Assembly (NCBI GenBank): GCA_035353395.1
Contig: DAOPZL010000001.1
Location: forward strand, 62,001 to 126,000
Source of the DNA: UBA1801 sp035353395
GTDB taxonomy: Bacteria > Acidobacteriota > Holophagae > Holophagales > Holophagaceae
Direction of reading: 5' to 3'
Length of the DNA: 64,000 nucleotides
Made by a program: the position numbers and the translations under genes. The notes under the pieces were generated by a model. That model saw nothing but the letters and a program-made list of their open reading frames with translations, was not told where the DNA came from and made no database searches. This document shows positions 27,924 to 36,872 of the stretch, piece by piece; position 1 is the first letter of the stretch, and each line of letters opens with the position of its first letter.

Positions 27924-30035
27924 ATGGCCGGGTCTCCTCCTCCTCCTCCTCCTCTTCCCCTTTCCGCGAAGCTCACGGTGCTGCGCGGGGTCGGCCCCAC
28001 CTTCGCGGCGGCGCTGGCCGAGAACGGCATCGAGACGGTGCGGGACCTGCTCCTGAACCTGCCGTACCGCTACGTCGACCGGGGCTCGGTGCTCAGGATC
28101 GGGGAGCTGGACCGCAGGCCCGTCCCCCCGGACTTCGAGCGGGAGATCGTGACGGTGATGGGGGTCCTCAAGGATCTCCGGCAGACCACCACCCGGATCC
28201 AGCGCATGACCCTCATCGAGGCTCTCCTCGACGACGGGACCGGCCCCCTGCGCCTGATCTGGTTCAACCAGGCCTACCTGGCGCGCGTCCTGAAGCCCGG
28301 GGACCGGATCCTGGCCTTCGGGCCCCTGTCCATGGGGCGGCACGGGCTGGAGATGCGCGGCCCCGCCTTCGAAGTGGTGGGGCGGGGCACGGACGCGCCC
28401 GAGGACCTCTGGGTGCGCCGCTTCCTGCCGCTCTACCGCAAGATGGGGCCCCTCACGGGCCGGGTGAGGCAGCGGCTGGTGCAGGAAGCCCTGGACCGGG
28501 CACAGCCTCCCGAGGAGTGGCTGCCCATGGACCTGGCTCGCGGCCTTCCGGGCACCCTGCCGGCCCTGAGGCTGCTGCACCAGCCCGGGGACGACAGCGA
28601 CCCGGGCGAGCTGGAGGCCCGGGCCACCCCCGCCCACCGGCGCCTGGCCTCGGAGGAGCTCTTCGCCTTCGCCCTGGGGGTGACCCTGCGCCGGGCGGGA
28701 CGCCTGAAGCGGCGGGGCCTGGTCGTCCCCACCAGCCCCGAGCTGAGGGAGCGCCTGAAGGCCTTCCTGCCCTTCCATCTCACGGGCGCCCAGCGGACGG
28801 CCTTCAAGGAGATCGTGGAGGACCTCACCTCGGGCCGCGTCATGAACCGACTCCTCCAGGGGGACGTGGGGTCGGGCAAGACCCTCGTGGCCTTCCTGGC
28901 CATGGCCATGGTGGCCGAGACGGGCGGGCAGGCCGCGCTGCTGGTGCCCACGGAGGTCCTCGCCCGCCAGCACGCCGCCACCTTCGAGCGCCTGCTGAAG
29001 GAGGACGCCCCGCGGATGCAGCTCCTGCTGGGGACCATGAAGGCCGCGGAGAAGCGGGACGCCCTGGCGCGCATCGCGAGCGGCGAGGCGCGCTACGTCG
29101 TGGGAACCCATGCCCTCTTCCAGGAGAGCGTGGCCTTCTCCCGGCTGGAGCTGGTGGTGGTGGACGAGCAGCACCGCTTCGGGGTCAAGCAGCGCGAGGC
29201 CCTGAAGGCCAAGGGGCTGGATCCTCACTGGCTGGTCATGAGCGCCACGCCCATTCCGAGGTCCCTGGCCCTGGCCCTCTTCGGGGACCTGGAACAGTCC
29301 GTGCTGGACGAGCTGCCTCCGGGCCGCCAGCCCATCGGCACGCGCCTCCTGGAGCCCGACGACGCGGAGATCGCCTGGGAGGCCGTCGAGCGGGAGCTGG
29401 AGGCGGGCCGCCAGGCCTTCGTGGTGAGCCCCGCCATCGATCCCGCGGACGAGACGAAGGTTCGGCTCCGGGACATCCAGGCCATGGAGGCCCTGCTGCA
29501 GGGGCGCTTCCCGGACACGCCGATCGCCGTGGTCCACGGGCGGCTCAAAGGCGACGAGCTGGAATCGCGCATGGAGGCCTTCGTGAAGGGGGAGGCCAGG
29601 ATCCTGCTGGCCACCACCGTCATCGAGGTCGGCGTGGACGTGCCCAACGCCACCGTGATGGTGGTGGACCACGCGGAGCGCTTCGGGCTCTCCCAGCTCC
29701 ACCAGCTGCGGGGCCGCGTGGGACGCGGACGGGTCCGCAGCCGCTTCCTGATGATCAGCGGCAGCGACACCGAGCGCCTGCGCGCCCTGGTGGAAACCCA
29801 GGACGGCTTCCGCATCGCCCAGAAGGATCTGGAGCTGCGCGGCCCCGGGGAGTTCTTCGGCACCCGGCAGTCGGGCATCCCGCAGTTCCAGGTGGCGGAC
29901 CTCGTGCGCGACAGGCAGCTCCTGGCCCGCTGCCGGGAGTCCGCGGAGAAGGTGGCCCAGCGGGGCCTCGGCGACGCCCTGGCCGCCTGGCTCAGGCAGG
30001 AGCAGGCGAGGCTGAGGCTGGCGGAGATCAGCTGA
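27924..30035 (+). CDS. recG: ATP-dependent DNA helicase RecG
   Basis: A 703-residue helicase that remodels stalled forks and Holliday junctions. The N-terminal wedge domain begins after a proline run and contains LTVLRGVGPTFAAALAENGI and an OB-fold. Motor motifs are GDVGSGKT (K319), LVPTEVLARQH, VVVDEQHRFG (DExH box), VMSATPIPRSLALALFGDL, ATTVIEVGVDVPNATVMVV and QLRGRVGRGR. A TRG-like C-terminal part follows (RGPGEFFGTRQSGIP). The start ATG at 27924 is followed by six consecutive CCT proline codons (27936-27953). A GTG at 27912 is an alternative. No good ribosome binding site is visible for either. Confidence 0.96.
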   Translation: MAGSPPPPPPLPLSAKLTVLRGVGPTFAAALAENGIETVRDLLLNLPYRYVDRGSVLRIGELDRRPVPPDFEREIVTVMGVLKDLRQTTTRIQRMTLIEALLDDGTGPLRLIWFNQAYLARVLKPGDRILAFGPLSMGRHGLEMRGPAFEVVGRGTDAPEDLWVRRFLPLYRKMGPLTGRVRQRLVQEALDRAQPPEEWLPMDLARGLPGTLPALRLLHQPGDDSDPGELEARATPAHRRLASEELFAFALGVTLRRAGRLKRRGLVVPTSPELRERLKAFLPFHLTGAQRTAFKEIVEDLTSGRVMNRLLQGDVGSGKTLVAFLAMAMVAETGGQAALLVPTEVLARQHAATFERLLKEDAPRMQLLLGTMKAAEKRDALARIASGEARYVVGTHALFQESVAFSRLELVVVDEQHRFGVKQREALKAKGLDPHWLVMSATPIPRSLALALFGDLEQSVLDELPPGRQPIGTRLLEPDDAEIAWEAVERELEAGRQAFVVSPAIDPADETKVRLRDIQAMEALLQGRFPDTPIAVVHGRLKGDELESRMEAFVKGEARILLATTVIEVGVDVPNATVMVVDHAERFGLSQLHQLRGRVGRGRVRSRFLMISGSDTERLRALVETQDGFRIAQKDLELRGPGEFFGTRQSGIPQFQVADLVRDRQLLARCRESAEKVAQRGLGDALAAWLRQEQARLRLAEIS
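27935..27952 (+). repeat. (TCC)6 microsatellite in the recG N-terminus
   Basis: Six perfect tcc units beginning 11 bases into recG encode a run of six prolines (SPPPPPPLPLS). Trinucleotide slippage would change proline number without a frameshift. Polyproline runs near the start of a coding region usually require EF-P for efficient translation. Confidence 0.9.
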
Positions 30036-30093
30036 CCGCCTCACCGAGGCCGAAACTCCAGGAACAGGGGGAGGAGCACCGAAACAGGTTCAT

Positions 30094-30480
30094 ATGTTCA
30101 GGGTCAGCCGCGACGCGTTCGAGAGCCTGGTGAAGGAGGCCGTGGAGGAGCTCCCGGAGGTCCTCAGGGTGCGCATGAGCAACGTGGCCGTCGTGGTGAA
30201 GGACCATCCCTCCCGGAGCGACCTGCGGGACGCGCGCGAAAACGACGAGGACGATCCGGACGGACTCTTCGGCCTCTACCGGGGGGTGCCGCTGCCCCAG
30301 CGCGGCTTCCACTACGACCGGACCCTGCCGGACCTCATCACCATCTACCAGTCCACCCACGAATGGGAGTGCGACTCCCTGGACGAGCTGCGCGAGGAGG
30401 TCCGCATCACCGTCCGCCACGAGATCGCCCACCACTTCGGCATCGACGACGACCGGCTGGAGGAGCTGGACGCCTATTGA
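30094..30480 (+). CDS. Minimal zinc metallopeptidase (zincin-like, DUF1025 type)
   Basis: A 128-residue protein whose C-terminal part carries VRHEIAHHFGIDDDRLEEL, the HExxHxxGxxD metzincin/gluzincin-like motif. Its N-terminal half holds PEVLRVRMSNVAVVVKDHP and LFGLYRGVPLP. This architecture is that of the very small metallopeptidase family (minimal zincins) whose substrates are unknown. There is no signal peptide, so it is cytoplasmic. It lies 58 bp after recG on the same strand. Confidence 0.85.
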   Translation: MFRVSRDAFESLVKEAVEELPEVLRVRMSNVAVVVKDHPSRSDLRDARENDEDDPDGLFGLYRGVPLPQRGFHYDRTLPDLITIYQSTHEWECDSLDELREEVRITVRHEIAHHFGIDDDRLEELDAY

Positions 30481-30701
30481 GCACGGAAGTCCGGACGGGC
30501 CCTCGGGCCGGGCAGGCAGGTCCAGGTCTCGCCTCTCGTCCAGCGGACGAACGAGCGTTAGCATCTTGGAGTGCCGAGGTCCATCGACCTCCATGAGTGC
30601 GTCTTCCTCGGCTCTGGTCCGCCTGCTGCATGATTTCGAGGCTCGTTTCGCCGGACAGGGGTCCCCGGACCGCATCCCGGCCCTTCAGGAAGGAGAATCC
30701 C

Positions 30702-31142
30702 ATGCCCAGTGAGCTGACGCTTCGCGCCCTCCACCAGGGGGGCATGCGCGTGAGGGTCGAGACGGACGCCCACGCGGTGATGACCGACTATCCCCTGCAG
30801 CCGGGCCAGCAGACCGAGGGCATGACCTCCCTGCAGCTCCTGCTGGCGAGCCTGGCGACCTGCGGGGCCAACGGCCTGATGCTCCTCCTCGCCCGCCGCA
30901 TGAAGCTGGCGGTGACCGGGCTGGAGGTCGAGGCCAGGGCCGAGCGGCGGGACGAGCACCCGACCGTGCTCACCCGGATCGAGCTCCTGTTCCGTGTCCG
31001 GGGCCGGGGCCTGGAGGAGGGCCAGGTGGCCCAGGCCCTCCACATCGCCGAGTCCCAGCTCTGCCCCGTGTGGGCAATGCTCAAGGGCGGCACGCCGATC
31101 GAGGCGCGCTTCGTGATCCAGGACGAGGCTCAGGCCGGGTAG
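30702..31142 (+). CDS. OsmC/Ohr-family protein
   Basis: A 146-residue OsmC-fold protein, a family that reduces organic hydroperoxides through two cysteines. Seen here are Cys in LLASLATCGANGLMLLLARR (helix) and Cys in SQLCPVWAML, with the typical LEVEARAERRD strand. YhfA-like members share this layout and may have a different role. The ATG at 30702 has a strong AGGAAGGAG ribosome binding site. Its last 13 bases overlap the 3' end of the convergent argC gene. Confidence 0.85.
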   Translation: MPSELTLRALHQGGMRVRVETDAHAVMTDYPLQPGQQTEGMTSLQLLLASLATCGANGLMLLLARRMKLAVTGLEVEARAERRDEHPTVLTRIELLFRVRGRGLEEGQVAQALHIAESQLCPVWAMLKGGTPIEARFVIQDEAQAG

Positions 31143-32182
31143 CGTCCGGCGATCCTGAGGCCTTCGGTCTCCGGCAGGCCCAGGGCCAGGTTCATGTTCT
31201 GGACGGCCTGGCTCGCCATGCCCTTGCAGAGATTGTCGAGGGCGACGAGCACGACGCCCGCGCCGCCCTTCGCGGCCACGGAGAGGTCGGCGAAGTTGCT
31301 GCCGGCGACGGCGGTGACCCTGGGGGAGTCCTCCACGAGCCTCACGAAGGGGCAGTCCTGGAAGGCGACCTGGGCGCGGGCCTGAAGGGCCTTGGCGTCC
31401 AGGTCCCCGGGAAGGGGGAACATCAAGGTGGCGAAGATCCCGCGCACCATGGGCGCACTCTGGGGTACGAAGGCCAGGTCGCCCTCCACGGCGCAGGCCT
31501 CCATGGCCATGTGGACTTCCGGCAGGTGCTGGTGGGCCAGGACCTTGTAGGCCCGGAAGTCCTGGGCCCGCAAGGGGTGGTGGGTGCCCTCGGAGGGGCT
31601 GGCGCCGGAGCCGCTGGAACCCGTGGCGGCGCTGGCCGCGAGGAAGCCCAGCTTCAGGCCGCGCAGGGGCACGACCCCCAGCTGGAGGGCCGTGGCGAAG
31701 CAGCCGGGGTTGGCGATGCGCCGGGCTCCCGGGATGCGGGCCTTGTTCCACTCCGGCATCCCGTAGACGAACCGCGGGAGCTGCCCGGGGCAAGGATGGG
31801 CCTTCTTGTAGGCCTTCGCGAAGACCGCCGGATCCTGGAGACGGAAGTCCCCCGAGAGATCCACCAGGAGGAGACGCTCGGCGATGCCCGCGGCCTGCCA
31901 GGCCGACTCGAGCTCCGGCAGCTTCTCCGCGAGGGCGCCGTGGGCGAGCGCGGAGAAGACCACGGGCTGTTCGCACCCGGCGAAGGCGGTCCAGTCGAGC
32001 TCCTCCTCGAAGCCGCCGTCCAGCACCCCGCGCAGGTTGGGGTGCGCCTTCCAGAAGGGCTGGCCCGCCAGGGTCCGGGCCGTGCCCCGCAGACTGGCCA
32101 CCTTCGGATGGATCGAAAGCCAGCGGAGCAGCTCGCCCCCCCCGTAGCCCGAGGCCCCGAGAATCGCGACGTCAAGTTTCAT
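31130..32182 (-). CDS. argC: N-acyl-gamma-glutamyl-phosphate reductase
   Basis: Reduces N-acyl-glutamyl 5-phosphate to the semialdehyde with NADPH, the third step of ornithine synthesis. The 350-residue protein has a Rossmann fingerprint AILGASGYGGGELLRWL at the N-terminus and the catalytic cysteine in RIANPGCFATA. Further family blocks are LLVDLSGDFRL, VYGMPEWN, TGSSGSGASP and DNLCKGMASQAVQNMNL. It is the last gene of the arginine operon. Its ATG overlaps the stop of the preceding P-loop gene by 4 bp. Whether it takes acetyl or succinyl substrates cannot be told from sequence. Confidence 0.96.
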   Translation of the reverse strand: MKLDVAILGASGYGGGELLRWLSIHPKVASLRGTARTLAGQPFWKAHPNLRGVLDGGFEEELDWTAFAGCEQPVVFSALAHGALAEKLPELESAWQAAGIAERLLLVDLSGDFRLQDPAVFAKAYKKAHPCPGQLPRFVYGMPEWNKARIPGARRIANPGCFATALQLGVVPLRGLKLGFLAASAATGSSGSGASPSEGTHHPLRAQDFRAYKVLAHQHLPEVHMAMEACAVEGDLAFVPQSAPMVRGIFATLMFPLPGDLDAKALQARAQVAFQDCPFVRLVEDSPRVTAVAGSNFADLSVAAKGGAGVVLVALDNLCKGMASQAVQNMNLALGLPETEGLRIAGRYPA

Positions 32183-33273
32183 GATCGAACCTCGTGCCTG
32201 GATTGGGGACGCTTGGACCCGATCCCCGCCCGCGCGCGCAGCCTGGCCAGGAGGAGTTCGCCCAGGGCCTTGGCGCTGGTCCGGGCGTTGATGCCGGGCA
32301 GTCCCTGGGACTCGACGAAGCGGACGCCCACGCGGTTGTCGGTGGCGGGGCCCGACACCACGTCCACCGCGATGCCGAACTGGTCCTTCAGGTAGGAGAT
32401 CCCGCCGGCCACGCCGACGGGATCGTTGGCGCACAGGACGAAGGCGGCGGCGCAGTCCCGCAGCTCCGGGTCCGCCAGGACGCTCTGGACGCCGTAGTCG
32501 CCCATGATGCCGTCCCCGGTTTCCGCCACGATGATGTCCACGCCCCTGGCGGCCAGCTCGGAGACCAGGACCCGGCTCGTTTGGGCCGCGGTCTCCGGGC
32601 AGGAGCAGGCCACGCCGGCGTCGGTGAAGTCGAGCACGTATTCGGCGCCGTAGTCCTTCATGGCCAGGACGTCCCGCATGAGGCTCACGCCCGTGAGCTT
32701 GACGCCCCCCACCTTCAGGCCCGAGCGGTCCAGGTGCCGGACGAGGGCGCAGGCCGCCTGGGTCTTGCCCGAGTTCATGCACGTCCCCGCGATGTAGATG
32801 ACGGGAACCTTGGGGGCGTCGGGCTTGCCCTGGAGCGCGCCCGCCTGGAGGGTGGCCGGATGCCCGACGCGGCTGCCGAATTCCTGGAAGAGGAGCACCT
32901 GGCCGAGCACCTCCACGTCGAAGGGGGCGCCCACCTCGGGGTTGCTGGAGACGCACGTGCCGATGACGCCGCCCAGGTTCAGCATCTGGAGCCGGTCGCC
33001 GGGCTTCACGTCCTTCGGCAGGACGCCCTCGTAGCCGTGCAGGGCGTTCCGGTGGCCCAGGGCCCCCACGACGAGGTCGCCGTCGTGCAGGACGCTCATG
33101 CGGCCGTGGACGTCCTCCAGGGTGTTGTAGACGTTCTTTTCCCCGATGATCCGCCCGGCGATCACGGACCCTTCCTCCACCAGGATCTCCGGCCCGAGGG
33201 TCACCCAGCGGCCCAGGTGGAGGTTCCGGGTGATGGAGGCGACCTTGTCCAGGAGGATGCGCTGCAGGGTCAT
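32179..33273 (-). CDS. Uncharacterised P-loop protein inside the arginine operon (DUF1611/DgcN-like?)
   Basis: A 364-residue protein that I cannot name with certainty. Residues 1-~130 form an N-terminal domain with IIGEKNVYNTLEDVHGRMS and GGVIGTCVSSNPEVGAPFDV. Residues ~155-360 form a P-loop domain with IAGTCMNSGKTQAA (Walker A-like, 163-171), then VGGVKLTGVSLMRD, a Cys-containing DAGVACSCPET, a Walker B-like IIVAETGDGIMGDYGVQ and VLCANDPVGVAGG. The layout recalls DUF1611 proteins, some of which (DgcN) are described as N-acetylating D-glutamate, and also MobB/BioD-type folds. It overlaps argG upstream and argC downstream by 4 bp each, so it is translated with the pathway. It is a candidate for the missing glutamate N-acyltransferase (inference). 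Confidence 0.8.
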   Translation of the reverse strand: MTLQRILLDKVASITRNLHLGRWVTLGPEILVEEGSVIAGRIIGEKNVYNTLEDVHGRMSVLHDGDLVVGALGHRNALHGYEGVLPKDVKPGDRLQMLNLGGVIGTCVSSNPEVGAPFDVEVLGQVLLFQEFGSRVGHPATLQAGALQGKPDAPKVPVIYIAGTCMNSGKTQAACALVRHLDRSGLKVGGVKLTGVSLMRDVLAMKDYGAEYVLDFTDAGVACSCPETAAQTSRVLVSELAARGVDIIVAETGDGIMGDYGVQSVLADPELRDCAAAFVLCANDPVGVAGGISYLKDQFGIAVDVVSGPATDNRVGVRFVESQGLPGINARTSAKALGELLLARLRARAGIGSKRPQSRHEVRS

Positions 33274-34463
33274 GCCTTCCCCCGGACCAGGTGGGCGATC
33301 TGCTGGGGCACGCCGAAGATCTTCGTGAAGCCCTCGGCCTCGGCCCCCGTCCAGAGCGCCGTGCCCTCGCCGTAGCTCGCGAGGTCCTTGCGCATGAGGC
33401 TGAAGGGCGAACGGATGCCTTCCACGGCGAAGGTCCGTGGATACAGGGTCAGCCGCACGTCGCCGGTGACGGTCTCCTGGCTGGAGGCCAGGAAGGCCTC
33501 CAGGTCCCGGCCGAGGGGGTCGAAGAAGTGCCCTTCGTGGAGCATGCTCCCGTAGAGGTTGCCGAGGGTCTCCTTCCAGAAGAGCTGCCGTCCCGAGAGG
33601 ACCAGCTTCTCCAGTTCCCGGTGGGCCGTGATCAGGAGGTGGGCGGCGGGGGCCTCGAAGCCCACCCGCCCCTTGATGCCCAGGATGGTGTCCCCGAGGT
33701 GGATGCCCCGCCCGATGCCGTAGGGCGAACCGAGCTGGTTGAGGGTCTGGATCACCTCGACGGGACTCATGGCGGCGCCGTCCAGGCCCACCGGGACGCC
33801 CTTGTCGAAGGCGATGAGGATCGTCTTCGGGGCGAGGCCGGGATCCACCTGGCCGGCGGGATAGGCCTCGTCCGGCAAGTGCTTCCAGGAATCGTGGGTC
33901 TCCTTGCCGCCCACGGAGGTGCCCCACATGCCTTCGTTGAGGCTGTAGGCCTCCGTCTTCTCGGGGAAGGAGAATCCCTGCGCCTCCAGGAAGGACCGCT
34001 CCTCGGCCCGGCTGGGGGCCAGCGCCCGGATGGGGGCCATGAGGAGGAGGTCCGGAGCCAGGGTCCGGAACGCCACGTCGAAGCGCACCTGGTCGTTGCC
34101 GGCCCCCGTGCTGCCGTGGGCCAGGGCGGTCGCCTGGATCTTCCGGGCGAGGGCCACGACGCGCTTCGCCTGGCAGACCCGCTCGGCGCTGACCGACAGG
34201 GGGTAGAGCCCGCCCCTCAGGACGTTGCCGGCGATGAGGTGGCGCAGGTAGCCGTCGAAGAGTTCCTGCCGGGCGTCGAGGGTGGTGTGGGAGGCGGCGC
34301 CCAGCCGCCGGGCCAGGTCCTCGATGCGGGCCAGTTCGGCGGGCGGGAAGCCGCCCGTGTCCACGGTGACGGTGTGGACCTCGTGGCCCTGGGCCTTCAG
34401 GTGGAGGACGCAGAAGGAGGTGTCGAGGCCTCCGGAGAAGGCGAGAAGAATGCGATGGCTCAT
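33270..34463 (-). CDS. argG: Argininosuccinate synthase, Xanthomonas/Bacteroidetes type
   Basis: Joins citrulline and aspartate using ATP. The 397-residue protein has the pyrophosphatase-loop ILLAFSGGLDTSFCVLHL at the N-terminus, ALAHGSTGAGNDQVRFD, PIRALAPSRAEERSFLE and YGIGRGIHLGDTILGIKGR. The SGGLDTSFC start and the C-terminal AEGFTKIFGV resemble, from memory, the ArgG subtype that accompanies the acylornithine carbamoyltransferase pathway rather than the classical ArgG. The ATG at 34463 has GGGAG upstream. Its stop overlaps the next gene by 4 bp, and it begins 2 bp after argH. Confidence 0.95.
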   Translation of the reverse strand: MSHRILLAFSGGLDTSFCVLHLKAQGHEVHTVTVDTGGFPPAELARIEDLARRLGAASHTTLDARQELFDGYLRHLIAGNVLRGGLYPLSVSAERVCQAKRVVALARKIQATALAHGSTGAGNDQVRFDVAFRTLAPDLLLMAPIRALAPSRAEERSFLEAQGFSFPEKTEAYSLNEGMWGTSVGGKETHDSWKHLPDEAYPAGQVDPGLAPKTILIAFDKGVPVGLDGAAMSPVEVIQTLNQLGSPYGIGRGIHLGDTILGIKGRVGFEAPAAHLLITAHRELEKLVLSGRQLFWKETLGNLYGSMLHEGHFFDPLGRDLEAFLASSQETVTGDVRLTLYPRTFAVEGIRSPFSLMRKDLASYGEGTALWTGAEAEGFTKIFGVPQQIAHLVRGKA

Positions 34464-34465
34464 GA

Positions 34466-35821
34466 TCACTCCCAGTCGAAGAGTCGTTTGGTGGCCGCCT
34501 GGAGCTGTGCGCGGCGCGCCTGGAGCCAGGCCCCGGACCCGGAAAGCGACGCCGAGGCGGCCGCGAACTCCGGGAGGTGAGGGCTGCCCGGGTGCGCCTC
34601 GGCGGGGGCGCCGCGGTCGGGCTTGAAGGTGCCGGCCTGGATCTGGGCGGCGACGGCCTTGTAGGCGTCCCGGAAGGGAAGGCCCTGGTCGGCCACCATG
34701 CGGTAGGCCTCCTGGGCCGCGTAGAGATCGTCCGAGCAGGCGTCCCGGCAGGCCTGCTCCCGGATCCGGAGGCCGGGCAGCAGGTGGGCGCAGACCTCGA
34801 GCAGCTCCTTGCCCTTCGCGAGGCTCTCCAGGAACGGCCGCTTGAGGAACTGATGATCCCTGTGGTAGCTGGAAGGGAGCCCTCCCGCCAGGTGGCCGAG
34901 CAGGGTGCCGAGGCCGCGCAGTTCCCGGCACCGGGCCCGGGCCAGCTCCAGCACGTCGGGATTCCGCTTCTGCGGCATGATGCTGGACCCCGTGGTGAAG
35001 GCGTCGGGCAGGGTCACGAAACCGAACTCCTCGGTGCTGTAGAGCGCGAGGTCCCACAGCGCCTTCTCCAGGGTTCCCGCCATGGAGGCGATCCACGCGA
35101 GGACGGCCAGCTCGTGTCGGCCCCGGCTGTTCATGACATCGATGGGGCTGTCCTGGACCCGGCTGAAGGCGAGCAGTTCCGCGCTGCGGGCCCGGTCCAG
35201 GGGCAGGGGGACGCCGAAGCCCGCCGCCGCGCCCAGGGGGCACCGGTCCAGGCGCTGCCAGAGAGCGGGCAGGGCCTCCAGGTCCTCGGCCAGGCCTTCC
35301 GCGAAGGCGGCAGCCCACTGGCCCCAGGTGGAGGGCATGGCCCGCCGAAGATGCGTGTAGCCGGGCAGGGGGCTGGCCTCGAAGCGCGCGGCGAGCTCCA
35401 GGAAGGCCTGGGCCAGCTTCGCGGCGGCCGCGCCGAGTTCCAGGACCTGGTCCCGCATGAGCAGGCGCAGGGCGACGATCACCTGGTCGTTCCTGGACCG
35501 GCCGAGGTGCACGCGCTTGCCAGTCTCGCCGAGCGCCTCCGTGAGGGCGGCTTCCAGGGCGGTGTGGCCGTCCTCCTGCTCGGGCAGGATCACCAGGCGG
35601 CCCTGGAGGGCCGCCTCCTTGAGGCGCTTCAGCTGGGCCACCAGGGCCTTGGCTTCGGATTCCGGGAGCAGGCCGGTCTCCCCGAGCATGCGGGCATGGG
35701 CCGCGCTGGCTTCGGCGTCGTAGGGCAGGAGCGAGAGGTCCGTGACGGGGTCCTCGCCCACGGTGAAGCGGTGGAGGATCTGGTCCAGGGGCAGGCCTTT
35801 CGCCCAGAGCTGTTCAGCCAT
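34466..35821 (-). CDS. argH: Argininosuccinate lyase
   Basis: Releases arginine and fumarate from argininosuccinate. The 451-residue protein is a fumarase/aspartase-superfamily member with HLGRSRNDQVIVALRL, LPGYTHLRRAMPSTWGQW, DVMNSRGRHELAVL and the mobile signature loop GSSIMPQKRNPDVLELARAR. In the classical enzyme the TAYxSHTHLQ... and SSxMPQKxNP elements match these. It overlaps the end of argE' by 8 bp and is followed directly by argG. Confidence 0.95.
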   Translation of the reverse strand: MAEQLWAKGLPLDQILHRFTVGEDPVTDLSLLPYDAEASAAHARMLGETGLLPESEAKALVAQLKRLKEAALQGRLVILPEQEDGHTALEAALTEALGETGKRVHLGRSRNDQVIVALRLLMRDQVLELGAAAAKLAQAFLELAARFEASPLPGYTHLRRAMPSTWGQWAAAFAEGLAEDLEALPALWQRLDRCPLGAAAGFGVPLPLDRARSAELLAFSRVQDSPIDVMNSRGRHELAVLAWIASMAGTLEKALWDLALYSTEEFGFVTLPDAFTTGSSIMPQKRNPDVLELARARCRELRGLGTLLGHLAGGLPSSYHRDHQFLKRPFLESLAKGKELLEVCAHLLPGLRIREQACRDACSDDLYAAQEAYRMVADQGLPFRDAYKAVAAQIQAGTFKPDRGAPAEAHPGSPHLPEFAAASASLSGSGAWLQARRAQLQAATKRLFDWE

Positions 35822-36872
35822 GACATGCCTCCAGGGCCTTGAGCCGGAAGAACTCCCGGGCCAGGGCCGCGTAGAACTTGGTGCCCGCGTTGAGTTCCTT
35901 GAGGGAGAGCCATTCGTTGGGCCGGTGGCTCCGCATCGTGTCCCCCGGGCCCGCCTTCACGGCGGGGAGGCTTCCGAGGAAGGCCCAGTCGGAGGTCGTG
36001 TTCGAGCCGACGGGCACCTTGGTGCCCGCCGCCTTGAGGGCGGCCTTCACGATGGCGTGGCCGGGATCCGTGGCCATGGGCTGGTAGCCCGAGGCCAGCA
36101 CGGAAACTTCGCTCTCCAGCTCCGAGGCCAGGCGCGAGATGACCTCCTCGTCGGTGAGGTTCGGGGTGGTGCGCAGGTCGATGACGAACTCGCACTGGTC
36201 GGGAACCTGGTTCCTGGCCAGGCCGCCGCTCACCTGGGTGACCACGGGGCGGGTGACGCCCAGGAGGGGGTGGGGCTCGAAGCCCAGGGACTCCAGCTTA
36301 ACCATGTCCCGGGCGGCCTTGTGGACGGCGTTCACGCCGAGCTTCGCGTGGGCCACGTGGGCGGACACGCCCTTGGCCGTGCCCTTGAGGACGAGCATGC
36401 CCCGCTGGGCGGCGCAGACCTTGAGGCCGGTGGGCTCGCCCACCACGGCGGCGTCGAAGGCGCCCAGGAGGGGGAGCAGCTCGCGGATGCCCTTGCCGCC
36501 GACCTCCTCGCCCCGGACGAAGGCGAAGACGGCCGTGCCTTCCAGGTCGACGAGCATCTGGGCCGCCAGGATCATGGCCGCCACGCAGCCCTTGGCGTCG
36601 TTGGCGCCCAGACCGTGGAGGGACTCTCCCTGCCAGTGGGGCTTGAGGGGATCCGTGTTCCAGCCGGCGCAGGGCGGCACCGTGTCCAGGTGTCCCGCGA
36701 ACAGGAGCCGGGGGGAACCCTTCCCCACCTCGAACCAGAGGTTGGCCCCGAGCCGGTGGACCTGGAAGCCCATGCCGGAGAGGTGCTGGAAGAGGAATTC
36801 GGACAGGGGACCCTCGGCGTCGGAGACGCTGGGGATGCCCACCAGGGTTTCGAGGAGCTTGGCCGGGGTCAC
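35814..36872 (-). CDS. argE: M20 deacylase, probable N-acyl-citrulline/ornithine deacylase
   Basis: A 352-residue M20 zinc aminoacylase of the ArgE/DapE family. Metal ligands and catalytic residues are visible: FAGHLDTVPP (H61, D63), GANDAKG (D92), GEEVGGKG (E122 catalytic, E123) and VVGEPTGL. A dimerisation domain lies in the middle (AKGVSAHVAHAKLGVNAV). The carbamoyltransferase of this operon is of the acylornithine type, so the expected substrate is N-acetyl- or N-succinyl-citrulline, as in Xanthomonas ArgE'. The start is a GTG at 36872 overlapping the argB stop (GTGA). It overlaps argH by 8 bp. Confidence 0.9.
   Translation of the reverse strand: MTPAKLLETLVGIPSVSDAEGPLSEFLFQHLSGMGFQVHRLGANLWFEVGKGSPRLLFAGHLDTVPPCAGWNTDPLKPHWQGESLHGLGANDAKGCVAAMILAAQMLVDLEGTAVFAFVRGEEVGGKGIRELLPLLGAFDAAVVGEPTGLKVCAAQRGMLVLKGTAKGVSAHVAHAKLGVNAVHKAARDMVKLESLGFEPHPLLGVTRPVVTQVSGGLARNQVPDQCEFVIDLRTTPNLTDEEVISRLASELESEVSVLASGYQPMATDPGHAIVKAALKAAGTKVPVGSNTTSDWAFLGSLPAVKAGPGDTMRSHRPNEWLSLKELNAGTKFYAALAREFFRLKALEACHG

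Noticed and set aside
30593..30712. A 39-codon open frame overlapping the start of the OsmC gene
   Set aside because: No ribosome binding site before its ATG and no recognisable motif; the OsmC start has its own strong ribosome binding site.
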